Shown here piece after piece: positions 7,566-15,292 of a DNA stretch of 18,933 bases. The notes under the pieces are model-generated. The model had not been told where the DNA came from and ran no database searches. It saw nothing but the letters and a program-made list of their open reading frames with translations. This stretch comes from an uncultured Chlorobiaceae bacterium (lineage in GTDB: Bacteria; Bacteroidota; Chlorobiia; Chlorobiales; Chlorobiaceae): positions 1 to 18,933 of the forward strand of contig CAIQSY010000006.1 in assembly GCA_903874585.1 (NCBI GenBank), read 5' to 3'. Position 1 is the stretch's first letter. Each line of letters opens with the position of its first letter. Made by a program: the position numbers and the translations under genes.

Positions 7566-7599
7566 AAAAGGAGAGCCGCATTGCTGCGACTCCCCTTTT
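7566..7599 (-). terminator. terminator of the pyrophosphatase gene
   Basis: On the minus strand, AAAAGGGGAGTCGCA pairs along all 15 positions (two G-U) with TGCGGCTCTCCTTTT across a GCAA tetraloop, and the T-tract continues. It starts 34 bp beyond the pyrophosphatase stop codon. GNRA-type tetraloops are known to stabilise such stems. Confidence 0.9.
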
Positions 7600-7632
7600 C
7601 AAACAAAACAACCACGGTGAACCTCGTCACGC

Positions 7633-10119
7633 TTAATCCACCTTAATCCTCATGGAGAAGAATGAGCGGTGTACGAAAACCAATGAAAGAGCAAAGAACA
7701 CGGTAGCAAGGGTAAGCGCCAATTGCGGAGCAAGCTCGATTGCAAGTTCAATGGCAAGCAGACCAAACAGCGTGGTGAACTTGATGATCGGGTTCAACGC
7801 AACCGAAGAGGTATCCTTGAACGGATCACCAACAGTGTCGCCAACAATGGCTGCATCATGAAGTAGAGTGCCCTTGGCATGGAGTTCGGTTTCAACAATC
7901 TTCTTTGCATTATCCCATGCACCACCAGTATTTGCCATGAAAATTGCCTGGTAAAGTCCAAACAGCGCAATGGATATGAGGTAGCCAATAAAGAAGAATG
8001 AATCAAGACAGGCAAAAGCAAGCGTCGTGAAGAAGATGGTGAGGAAAAGATTGACCATACCCTTTTGCGCAAACTTTGTGCAGATTTCAACAACCTTCTT
8101 GCTATCCTCGGCAGAGGCTCTTTCAGCCCCACTATCAAGCTTGATGTTGTTCTTGATGAACTCAACGGCGTAGTAAGCGCCGGTGGTCACCGCGTTCATC
8201 GATGCTCCGGTAAACCAGTAGATAACTGCACCGCCCATCATCAGACCGAGCAGGAACGGTGGCGAAAGAATGGAGAGCTTTGCAATTGCTCCCGCGTCGG
8301 CAAGTCCGTTTGTTAGAATCATAATGATCGAAAAGATCATCGTTGTAGAACCAACGACAGCAGTACCGATCAGCACTGGTTTGGACGTTGCCTTGAAAGT
8401 GTTGCCTGCACCATCATTGGCTTCAAGATAATCTTTGGCATTGTCAAAATCAGGCTGGAAACCAAATTCGTTCTGGATCTCATTTTTGATGTTCGGAATT
8501 GTTTCGATAAGCGACAGCTCATAAACGGACTGTGCGTTGTCGGTCACCGGACCGTAAGAGTCAACCGCAATGGTCACCGGACCCATGCTCAAGAATCCGA
8601 AAGCAACCAGACCGAAGGCAAAGACCGAAGGAGCAAGCATCACAACTTGGTCAAGCCCGTTTGTCATCGTCGTAATACCTTGCATTGCCAGCATTTCAGG
8701 AGTAAGACCCAACGTGCTCAGTCCAAGAGTACTGAGACCATAAGCACCAGCCATCAACGAGACAATGGCAAGCCCCAACCAGTAAGCACTGAAATTACCG
8801 GCAACCAGACCAGCAAGAATGTTCAGGGCGGCGCCTCCCTCTTTGGAACACTGCACAACGTTACGGACGTGTGCACACTTTGTGGAGGTAAAGTGGTTCA
8901 CCAGTTCAGGGATAAGTGCACCGGCAAGTGTTCCCAAGGCATTGATCGAAGCAAGTTTCCACCACATGGTACCATCTCCAAGAGTACCGATCATGTACCA
9001 TGATGCAATGTAGGTGAGCACGATAGTGATCATTGAGGTAAGCCATACCAGAGTAAGCAGTGGTGCCTCAAAGTTCATCTCGTCAGCATTGGCATACCGC
9101 ATTTTTGACCATGCCGCGTTCAGCCAATAGGAGAGTGAGCTTGCACAAATCATCATAAGTTGCAGAACGAAGAGCCAGACAAGCAGCTTGATCTGCACTT
9201 CAGGCGCCTTGATAGCAATCAGGATAAAGGAGATAAGAGCAACTCCAGTAACCCCATAGGTTTCAAAGCCATCAGCCGTAGGTCCAACGGAATCGCCAGC
9301 ATTGTCACCAGCACAGTCAGCAATAACTCCTGGATTACGAGCATCATCTTCCTTGATCTTGAAGACAATCTTCATAAGATCGGAACCGATATCGGCAATT
9401 TTGGTGAAGATACCACCGGCAATACGGAGCACCGACGCACCGAGCGACTCACCAACGGCAAACCCGATAAAGCATGGACCAGCAAAGTCGGCAGGCACAA
9501 AGAGCAGAATACAGAGCATAACGAAGAGCTCCACGCTGATAAGCAGCATTCCGATACTCATTCCAGCTCTGAGCGGAATGGCATACGTTGGAAACGGCTT
9601 GCCACCAAGGCTGGCGAATGCTGTGCGTGAGTTGGCAAAGGTGTTGATCCTCATGCCGAACCATGCAACCGAATAACTTCCAAGAATACCGAAAAGACTC
9701 GCGGCAAGAATAGAGGCAACCTTGATGGTCTCGAGGTGGCGAAGCCCTCCAAAATAGGCAACAATAATGGAACCAATAAGCACCCAAAGAACAAGAATAA
9801 ATTTACCCTGCGTTACAAGGTAGGTTTTACAGGTTTCGTAGATCAGCTCGCTGATCTCACGCATGGCATTGTGAACAGGAAGTTTTCGAATACCCATATA
9901 CTGCACGATACCAAAAACCATGCCAAACAGGCATACGGCAAGACCCCACAGCAAGAGCGTATCACCGGGTATTCCTCCAAGAAAAGTTACCGAATGTAAA
10001 TTCGGTAACACCAAATCGGCCTCGCTTGCCAGCGCATTTGGCGCCTGCAATAAAACTCCAAGGCCACCCAGAACTGAAACAGCTCTGGCCCACCATGTTA
10101 CGTTGAACGGTTTTTTCAT
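7633..10119 (-). CDS. hppA: membrane-bound proton-translocating pyrophosphatase, divergent K+-independent type
   Basis: The enzyme hydrolyses pyrophosphate and pumps ions across the inner membrane. It has 828 residues and many hydrophobic segments. All the polar active-site stretches are present: FTKIADIGSD (238-247), DDARNPGVIADCAGDNAGD (258-276), DSYGPVTDNAQ (520-530), NTGGAWDNAKK (730-740) and HDAAIVGDTVGDPFKDTSS (754-772). Between them the sequence departs strongly from canonical enzymes. K576 in GNTFKATSK occupies the place where a lysine gives K+ independence. A divergent subfamily with these traits, studied from Chlorobium limicola, pumps H+ and is inhibited by Na+; I infer the same here. 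The N-terminus looks like a leader ending in ALASEAD (29-35). I chose the ATG at 10117-10119. The frame continues upstream to an ATG at 10191 and a TTG at 10212, but that extension looks non-conserved. The gene is monocistronic. Confidence 0.95.
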   Translation of the reverse strand: MKKPFNVTWWARAVSVLGGLGVLLQAPNALASEADLVLPNLHSVTFLGGIPGDTLLLWGLAVCLFGMVFGIVQYMGIRKLPVHNAMREISELIYETCKTYLVTQGKFILVLWVLIGSIIVAYFGGLRHLETIKVASILAASLFGILGSYSVAWFGMRINTFANSRTAFASLGGKPFPTYAIPLRAGMSIGMLLISVELFVMLCILLFVPADFAGPCFIGFAVGESLGASVLRIAGGIFTKIADIGSDLMKIVFKIKEDDARNPGVIADCAGDNAGDSVGPTADGFETYGVTGVALISFILIAIKAPEVQIKLLVWLFVLQLMMICASSLSYWLNAAWSKMRYANADEMNFEAPLLTLVWLTSMITIVLTYIASWYMIGTLGDGTMWWKLASINALGTLAGALIPELVNHFTSTKCAHVRNVVQCSKEGGAALNILAGLVAGNFSAYWLGLAIVSLMAGAYGLSTLGLSTLGLTPEMLAMQGITTMTNGLDQVVMLAPSVFAFGLVAFGFLSMGPVTIAVDSYGPVTDNAQSVYELSLIETIPNIKNEIQNEFGFQPDFDNAKDYLEANDGAGNTFKATSKPVLIGTAVVGSTTMIFSIIMILTNGLADAGAIAKLSILSPPFLLGLMMGGAVIYWFTGASMNAVTTGAYYAVEFIKNNIKLDSGAERASAEDSKKVVEICTKFAQKGMVNLFLTIFFTTLAFACLDSFFFIGYLISIALFGLYQAIFMANTGGAWDNAKKIVETELHAKGTLLHDAAIVGDTVGDPFKDTSSVALNPIIKFTTLFGLLAIELAIELAPQLALTLATVFFALSLVFVHRSFFSMRIKVD

Positions 10120-10449
10120 TGTTCTTTTTTTTTCACTGTTTTTCTTGACTAAAGAAAAAAAAGTTGCCAACAGAACGGTAACAAGGCACATTCCTGCTGA
10201 CAACAGGAGCAAAAATAATTTGCAAAATTTTTCACAAATTTCAATAGATTTAACTTTTTGCTAAAACAACAAATGCACGCGTTTCATCCTTCTCCGTCCT
10301 TCAATAATGAACCCATCAGGAGAGCAAAAGAAGTGCGTTACCATCAACTCTCCTTTCTCTCTGCTACACAGTTCAATCCACTACACAATGCAGTCTTATA
10401 AAAACATCACTACTCTTCACTTTTATTTTGTTATTAGACCACCAAAACA
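10120..10449. other. divergent intergenic region between hppA and pth
   Basis: This stretch must carry the promoters of the pyrophosphatase gene (-) and pth (+). The hppA side is very AT-rich, with A-tracts and GCAAA/TTTGC repeats around 10209-10223. The pth side has TATAA-like runs near 10396. No paired -35/-10 set is convincing. A 48-codon frame (10307-10453) overlaps the pth start as ATGA but has no ribosome-binding site and unremarkable composition, so I do not call it a gene. Confidence 0.5.
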
Positions 10450-11022
10450 ATGAAACTTATTGCAGGTCTTGGTAATCCTGATGCCATTCATGTTGGCACT
10501 CGCCACAATGTTGGTTTTTCTGCTGTAGAACATCTCGCAAACAATTTTGGTGCAACGTTCAGTAAAGGGAAAGGGAAATTTCTCACTGCCAAAATCACGC
10601 ATCGGCGGGAACCGATCATTCTCATTAAACCCATGACCTACATGAACTTGTCTGGGCATGCCGTGGTTGCAGCAATGAACTTCCACAAGCTTGTTCGTAA
10701 CGAAGTGATGATTATTTGTGATGATCTCAACATTCCTCTCGGCACCATACGGTTACGCTCAAAAGGATCCGCAGGCGGTCAGAATGGCTTGAAACATATT
10801 ATTGAATCACTTGGAAGCGATGAATTTGCGCGACTTAGAATAGGCATTCGCCCAGAAGATCAGGCGCTGAACTCTTTTTCATCGTTTGTGCTGGGAAAAT
10901 TCAGTGCGGAGGAGAACAATGTTATCGAAAAAATGATTCCAGTATGTGGTGAAGCCGTACTCGACTTCGCCATCAACGGCATCGATCACGCCATGAATCA
11001 CTACAATAAAGTAATCATTTAG
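10450..11022 (+). CDS. pth: peptidyl-tRNA hydrolase
   Basis: Pth releases peptides from tRNAs that drop off the ribosome, recycling the tRNA; it is a cytoplasmic, normally essential enzyme. The 190-residue length is normal. Family motifs are complete: GLGNP (6-10), GTRHNVGF (16-23) with the catalytic base H19, KPMTYMNLSG (60-69) with N66, CDDLN (90-94) with D91, and GSAGGQNGLKHI (106-117) with N112. The ATG at 10450 starts directly at the conserved MKLIAGLGNP, so the start is secure although no strong Shine-Dalgarno sequence precedes it. In many bacteria pth follows rplY (ctc); here it follows a non-coding region. Its TAG overlaps the TAA of the convergent hydrolase gene, leaving no room for a terminator between them. 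Confidence 0.97.
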   Translation: MKLIAGLGNPDAIHVGTRHNVGFSAVEHLANNFGATFSKGKGKFLTAKITHRREPIILIKPMTYMNLSGHAVVAAMNFHKLVRNEVMIICDDLNIPLGTIRLRSKGSAGGQNGLKHIIESLGSDEFARLRIGIRPEDQALNSFSSFVLGKFSAEENNVIEKMIPVCGEAVLDFAINGIDHAMNHYNKVII

Positions 11023-11849
11023 CAGGCTGCAAACCGAATATTTTCAGGATTAGAATGCGTTGTTGCTGAGATTTTTTTCAGGAAGATAATGGCGCGGGCA
11101 TTGAACTCACGCGGTTGATCAACATTGCAAACGTGACCGGAATTCTCTATCACCTCAAGCCACGAATTGGTGTGTTTTGTCACAATACATCGAACTGCGG
11201 GTAAAAACATGTGATCTTCATCACCCATGAGGTAAAGAGTCGGAATCGCAGTATTCTTCTCCTCAAAATACTTTAGCAAGGGAGTAATTTCGTAGGTAAG
11301 GGTAAACCAGCGCATAAACTCTTTCTGTGCAACCTTTTTGGCTTCATTGACAAAAAGCAGTCGCGACTTTTTATGACGCTCGCTCGGCATGATAATCCAT
11401 GCAAAAAAGCGATACAGCCACATGTACGGCACAAAGCGTTTGAACATATTGCCAAGTGTAACAAGAACTTTTGCCCGGATATTCAGCCTTATAATCGCTC
11501 CTCCCATAATCATCGAAATTACTCTGCCCGGAGCAAGTTCACTGAGATTACGGATAAGAATAGTGCCAAGGGAAATGCCAATAAAGTGTGCTTGCTGAAT
11601 GTTCAGCTCATCAAGCACATCAATAATATCACGGGTAATATCTTCAAAATCATAATGATGCGCACCTTTGGGAACAGCTATCCCTTTGGATTTACCATGC
11701 CCGCGAAGATCGACCAGCAAAACATTAAAATGCTTGATAAACTCCTTGATTTGCAAAAACCATATCGAAGAGCTGCCGCCCGCACCATGGACAAAAACAA
11801 CCCATGGGGCTGAGGAATCATCTCGTTCGTATGTTTTGTAATGAAGCAT
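11019..11849 (-). CDS. alpha/beta-fold hydrolase (second, unrelated copy)
   Basis: The 276-residue protein is a standard alpha/beta hydrolase. The oxyanion-hole motif VHGAGG is at 20-25, and VDLRGHGKS at about 46-54. The nucleophile elbow GISLG (91-95) carries S93. The acid candidate is D210 or D212 in MGDEDH, and the catalytic histidine is H239 in NSGHVCNVDQP. A cap region with aromatic and basic residues (about 120-190) follows the elbow. It has no leader. The substrate is unknown. I use the first ATG (11847-11849), which gives MLHYKTYERDD, typical of the family's first strand. An in-frame TTG at 11882 would add 11 residues; neither start has a clear Shine-Dalgarno sequence. It lies 86 bp after the RNA methyltransferase gene on the same strand and may be the last gene of a hisC-methyltransferase-hydrolase transcript. 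Confidence 0.88.
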   Translation of the reverse strand: MLHYKTYERDDSSAPWVVFVHGAGGSSSIWFLQIKEFIKHFNVLLVDLRGHGKSKGIAVPKGAHHYDFEDITRDIIDVLDELNIQQAHFIGISLGTILIRNLSELAPGRVISMIMGGAIIRLNIRAKVLVTLGNMFKRFVPYMWLYRFFAWIIMPSERHKKSRLLFVNEAKKVAQKEFMRWFTLTYEITPLLKYFEEKNTAIPTLYLMGDEDHMFLPAVRCIVTKHTNSWLEVIENSGHVCNVDQPREFNARAIIFLKKISATTHSNPENIRFAAC

Positions 11850-11935
11850 TAACGGCAAAGCGTTTAAACGTTTAACATTCAAGTAAGCAAAACTAAATCA
11901 AAAACCAAAACGTTACACTTTTTTGATCATTGAAA

Positions 11936-12478
11936 TTACTCGTGCAGGCGATAAAGACGCACCATCTCAAAAAGCGCAACTCCAGCAGCAACCGCAACAT
12001 TCAGAGAGTGTTTTGTGCCGTATTGAGGAATTTCAAGCGCTGCATCACAGGAGTTAAGAAGTTCGGCATCAATTCCATCAACTTCATTACCAACAATAAG
12101 GCAGAGTGGAAAATCAGCATGCTGCAGTGCCGTATATGGCACACTATTGGCAGAAATTTCCAATGCGCAGAGTTTTACACCTCGCTCTTTGAGCTGCTTT
12201 ATCGCTTCAAGCGGATCGGAATAATACTCCCAAGGAACAACATCTTGTGCGCCAAGCGCGGTTTTGTCGATCTCCTTTCGTGGTGGTATAGCTGTATAAC
12301 CGCAAAGGATCATCTTTTCAATACCAGCAGCATCGGCAGTTCGGAACATGGCACCAACATTCCACATGCTGCGAATATTGTGAAGCAGCAAAATAATCGG
12401 ATGCTTGGGTGCTGCCGAATACTCTTCGACGCGTAACCGATTCATTTCGCTGCCATGCAGTTTCCGGAACTCTGCCAT
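11936..12478 (-). CDS. SpoU/TrmH-family RNA 2'-O-methyltransferase
   Basis: This 180-residue protein is a minimal SPOUT methyltransferase that uses S-adenosylmethionine to methylate a ribose 2'-OH in tRNA or rRNA. The three family motifs are present: NVGAMFR in HNIRSMWNVGAMFRTADAAG (33-52), LIVGNEVDGI (127-136), and IPQYGTKHSLNVAVAAG (150-166), the last forming the knotted cofactor site. There is no added RNA-binding domain, as in TrmL or small TrmH proteins. The exact target nucleotide cannot be assigned. The ATG at 12476-12478 lies only 4 bp after the hisC stop, implying translational coupling. The frame is open further upstream inside hisC, but that stretch is the hisC shadow. Confidence 0.92.
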   Translation of the reverse strand: MAEFRKLHGSEMNRLRVEEYSAAPKHPIILLLHNIRSMWNVGAMFRTADAAGIEKMILCGYTAIPPRKEIDKTALGAQDVVPWEYYSDPLEAIKQLKERGVKLCALEISANSVPYTALQHADFPLCLIVGNEVDGIDAELLNSCDAALEIPQYGTKHSLNVAVAAGVALFEMVRLYRLHE

Positions 12479-12482
12479 AGGT

Positions 12483-13550
12483 TTAAAGAGCACTGAGTGC
12501 TGCAAGCAATTGCTGATTCTCCTCAATAAGGCCAACGTTAAAGCGCAGACAATTCTCCATAAGATGATAGCCAGAGACATTGCGAACCAGAATACCTGCA
12601 CAATACAAACGCTCAAAAACATCTGAGGCATCAGGCACACGAACAATCAGGAAATTTGTATCACTCTCAAACACCTCAATCTTCTTAAGTGATGAAATCG
12701 CTGTGTAGAGCTTCTCCCGTTCATGGAGAATGTAGGCAACTGAATCGGTGACAAGTGAGTAATTCGCCAACACTTTGCGAAGCGTTATCTCCGCCAGACG
12801 GCTCGAGGCAAAAGGGATTTTAGGTTTAGCAATCTCCTGCATCAGCGCCGGATTGGCAATGGCAAAACCAATGCGAACGCCCGCAAGCGCAATTGCTTTC
12901 GACATGGTACGCAATACCATAAGATTTGGCAATTCATGAATTAGCTCAAGCAGTGAACGCTGCCGTGAAAACTCGATGTATGCTTCGTCAACCAGCACAA
13001 GAGCATCGGATGATTCAGCAATCAAGCGCACCTCTTCGAGAGAGAGGGATTTCGATGTCGGGTTATTGGGCGTCGAAATAACAATAAAATCAACCGACTC
13101 GTCACGTGCTGCACGAATAATAGCCTCAACATCAAAGTCAAGATTTGCATGCATCGGAACGCCAACAATCTGCGAATCGAGCAGCAGCGCTAATTTTTCG
13201 TACAGCGAAAATGATGGCTCAGGAATAAGCACTTTTCTACCGCGACCAAGGCAAGCAAGAAAAATGGTATAGAGCATCTCATTTGAACCATTGCTCATCA
13301 TCACCATATCGGGCGAAATACCAAGAAAATTGGCATAAGCGTTCATTGCCTGATATGGAAGAATATCAGGATATCGATTCCATGGCTCCTTAATGAACTC
13401 CCCTACAATCTCCTCTTTCAGCCACATTGGCACATCAAAAGGGCTCTCATTTTGATTCAGCTTAATTTCAGCTTGCTGACCACCTTCAACCTTATATGGA
13501 GCAATATGTTGCAATGCTGGATTAACCATACGAGCAATCTCTCTTGTCAT
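12483..13550 (-). CDS. hisC: histidinol-phosphate aminotransferase
   Basis: HisC is the PLP enzyme that transaminates imidazole-acetol phosphate with glutamate in histidine synthesis; some homologues also act on aromatic amino acids. The 355-residue protein is a class I/II aminotransferase with KLNQNESPFDVP (30-41), PEPSFSLYE (110-118), the STPNNPTSK segment (159-167; N162 expected to contact PLP), DEAYIEF (188-194) and the Schiff-base lysine K218 in TMSKAIALAGVRIGF. Length is normal. I chose the ATG at 13548-13550, preceded by AGAGAG. The frame runs 27 codons further upstream to position 13631, but that part is Lys-rich, AT-rich and untypical. It heads the gene pair with the RNA methyltransferase. 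No other his genes are in the window, which is common where his genes are scattered. Confidence 0.94.
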   Translation of the reverse strand: MTREIARMVNPALQHIAPYKVEGGQQAEIKLNQNESPFDVPMWLKEEIVGEFIKEPWNRYPDILPYQAMNAYANFLGISPDMVMMSNGSNEMLYTIFLACLGRGRKVLIPEPSFSLYEKLALLLDSQIVGVPMHANLDFDVEAIIRAARDESVDFIVISTPNNPTSKSLSLEEVRLIAESSDALVLVDEAYIEFSRQRSLLELIHELPNLMVLRTMSKAIALAGVRIGFAIANPALMQEIAKPKIPFASSRLAEITLRKVLANYSLVTDSVAYILHEREKLYTAISSLKKIEVFESDTNFLIVRVPDASDVFERLYCAGILVRNVSGYHLMENCLRFNVGLIEENQQLLAALSAL

Positions 13551-13715
13551 AGACTCTCTGTTATTATTACTTAAAATAAGTGTAAAAAAAGATATTTTCA
13601 CTTCTTTCCTTTTCTTGCTATAAAAAAGCATCTTTTTCTAACAATTCATGAAAAAAAGCTGGACTATTCTCATTTTTTTTATACCTTAAAACAGGACAAA
13701 ATAAATCCAACTTAT

Positions 13716-13722
13716 GGGAGGA
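13716..13722 (+). promoter_or_regulatory. Shine-Dalgarno GGGAGGA setting the start of the sigma-like gene
   Basis: GGGAGGA lies 8 nt before the ATG at 13731, ideal spacing. It favours that ATG over the in-frame TTG at 13725, which would be only 2 nt away from the site. It is one of the strongest ribosome-binding sites in the window. Confidence 0.85.
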
Positions 13723-13730
13723 TATTGATA

Positions 13731-14156
13731 ATGACAAAAAAGAAAAAAACATCACGAGAGATAATGGATAACATATACAGTATTGCTTTTTGGATGACGG
13801 GCGATCATGCTGTTTGTTATAATCTTTTAAAAAAAACCTATCTCTATGCAGAACCGGGTAGTAACGAACAGGTTATGTTGAAGACATTTAGATATTGTTA
13901 CGTTGAAGATTTCGGTCAAGAGGTCAACTCATGGTCCAGCGATGAAGCGAGCAACGACAACGTTATGCCGCTTGGTGATGGCTTGGAACAATCGGCAGCA
14001 GATATTAAAATTGCAGTACTCTTGTCTGAAATATCTGGTTTAACGCATCGGCAGATTGCGAAGGTTTTGGAACAAAAACTTGAAACTATCAGGCTATGGC
14101 TCTTTTGGGGAAGGAAAGTATTTGTTCACAATTATTTAATGCGCGAGTCGGCTTAA
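13731..14156 (+). CDS. compact ECF-sigma-like protein of uncertain function
   Basis: The 141-residue protein begins with Lys-rich MTKKKK. Residues about 12-40 (MDNIYSIAFWMTGDHAVCYNLLKKTYLYA) resemble sigma-70 region 2.1-2.2, where ECF factors read LYRLA..LTGD..DAEDLLQETFL. Residues 91-135 resemble region 4: a helix rich in I, L and V, then the helix-turn-helix SGLTHRQIAKVLEQKLETIRLWLFWGRK. The part between is only about 50 residues, so regions 2.3-2.4 and the linker are much shortened, and the protein is smaller than the usual 160-200. The recognition-helix segment carries L, W and F where ECF factors usually have S/R-rich KSRLxRAR. That makes normal promoter binding doubtful. No cognate anti-sigma gene follows. 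It has its own strong ribosome-binding site and terminator. It is probably a regulator, but a decoy or RNA-polymerase-binding protein is as likely as a true sigma factor. Confidence 0.7.
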   Translation: MTKKKKTSREIMDNIYSIAFWMTGDHAVCYNLLKKTYLYAEPGSNEQVMLKTFRYCYVEDFGQEVNSWSSDEASNDNVMPLGDGLEQSAADIKIAVLLSEISGLTHRQIAKVLEQKLETIRLWLFWGRKVFVHNYLMRESA

Positions 14157-14205
14157 ATCTAAGCACCACTGTTGCTGTATGTCTCACATTTTTCGAGTTC
14201 TATCC

Positions 14206-14245
14206 AAAAGACCATATTGAACAATCAGTATGGTCTTTTCTTTTT
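14206..14245 (+). terminator. terminator after the sigma-like gene
   Basis: Arms 14206-14220 and 14225-14239 form a 15-bp stem (one G-U) with an ACAA tetraloop and an AAAAGACCATA core. CTTTTT follows. It separates this gene from hldD. Confidence 0.9.
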
Positions 14246-14302
14246 CTACACGCCTCTTTATATTGCTTGCACTTCTATCCACAGGGCTTAATAGCGTTAA
14301 AC

Positions 14303-15292
14303 ATGATTATTATTACTGGCGGAGCGGGATTTATCGGCAGCGCCATGTTGTGGGAACTTAACTGCATGGGCGAAGATAAGGTGATTATCGTCGATGAACT
14401 TGGTTCCACAACAACCCGCAAATGGCACAACCTCTCATGCCTCACGTTTACGGATTTTATTCCAAAAGATGATTTTCTTGACCTGCTTGAGCGTGGTGCG
14501 TTTGAGGGTGTCTCTGCCATTATCCACATGGGGGCAAACAGCTCAACCACGGAGGTTGATGCAGATCATTTGATGAGCAACAATTTCATCTACTCAAAAA
14601 GGATTGCGGCATACTGCATGGCGCACAACGTGCGATTCATTTACGCGTCAAGCGCTGCCACGTATGGTGATGGTGCTGAAGGCTATGCTGATGATATTCA
14701 TGGACTTGGGGCTTTAAGACCTCTCAACATGTATGGTTACTCCAAGCATCTGTTTGACCGCTGGGCGCTGCGGAATGGCATCCTTAACCATGCAGCAGGA
14801 TTGAAATTTTTTAATGTGTACGGACCGAATGAGTATCACAAAGAGGATATGAGCAGCGTCGTTTTCAAGTCGTTCCATCAAATTCGCGAGAAGGGCTTCG
14901 TGAAGCTGTTTCAATCGCACCGACCAGATTATCGGGATGGCGAGCAGTTACGGGATTTTGTGTACATCAAAGATTGTACTGCAATTATGGCGTGGCTGCT
15001 TGAGAATCCAGCAAGCGGGCTCTTTAACGTTGGCAGTGGCGCTGCACGAAGCTTCAAGGATTTAGCTACAGCAACCTTTACCGCAATGGGTAAAGAACCA
15101 GTCATTGAGTATATCCCAATGCCTGAAACATTACGTGACAAGTATCAGTATTACACCTGTGCTGATATTGCAAAACTGCGTATGGCAGGCTTCAGCAAAC
15201 TCTCCACCTCACTTGAGGATGGCGTACGCGAATATGTGCAGCACTATCTCTCCAATGAGCGCCCAAATCTTACCTGTTCAACAACCATTTGA
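14303..15292 (+). CDS. hldD: ADP-L-glycero-D-manno-heptose 6-epimerase
   Basis: HldD converts ADP-D-glycero-heptose to the L-glycero form used for the LPS inner core. The 329-residue length is normal. It is a short-chain-dehydrogenase-type epimerase with an N-terminal NAD(P)-binding GGAGFIG (6-12), IIVDEL (28-33), HMGANSSTTE (75-84), YASSAATYGDG (114-124) and the catalytic Y144-x3-K148 in MYGYSKH. NVYGPNEYHK and LRDFVYIKD downstream are specific to the HldD group. The ATG at 14303 begins MIIITGGAGFIG. The frame continues upstream through the end of the sigma-like gene and the terminator, which I discount. Its TGA overlaps the TTG start of phoH by 4 nt. Together with kdsB at the right edge it shows LPS core synthesis genes on both sides of this region. 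Confidence 0.95.
   Translation: MIIITGGAGFIGSAMLWELNCMGEDKVIIVDELGSTTTRKWHNLSCLTFTDFIPKDDFLDLLERGAFEGVSAIIHMGANSSTTEVDADHLMSNNFIYSKRIAAYCMAHNVRFIYASSAATYGDGAEGYADDIHGLGALRPLNMYGYSKHLFDRWALRNGILNHAAGLKFFNVYGPNEYHKEDMSSVVFKSFHQIREKGFVKLFQSHRPDYRDGEQLRDFVYIKDCTAIMAWLLENPASGLFNVGSGAARSFKDLATATFTAMGKEPVIEYIPMPETLRDKYQYYTCADIAKLRMAGFSKLSTSLEDGVREYVQHYLSNERPNLTCSTTI

Noticed and set aside
8647..9676. Several plus-strand frames of 60-156 codons across the pyrophosphatase gene
   Set aside because: All are antisense to conserved pyrophosphatase coding sequence, rich in Lys/Ser/Asn without domain features, and lack ribosome-binding sites.
10307..10453. 48-codon plus-strand frame overlapping the pth start as ATGA
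   Set aside because: It has no Shine-Dalgarno sequence, and its composition is like the surrounding non-coding DNA and without recognisable features. The ATGA overlap alone is weak evidence.
12479..12646. 56-codon in-frame extension upstream of the RNA methyltransferase
   Set aside because: It overlaps the conserved end of hisC on the same strand. The family begins near the ATG at 12478.
14096..14302. 69-codon in-frame extension upstream of hldD
   Set aside because: It runs through the end of the sigma-like gene and through a strong terminator. HldD proteins start right before GGAGFIG, as the ATG at 14303 does.
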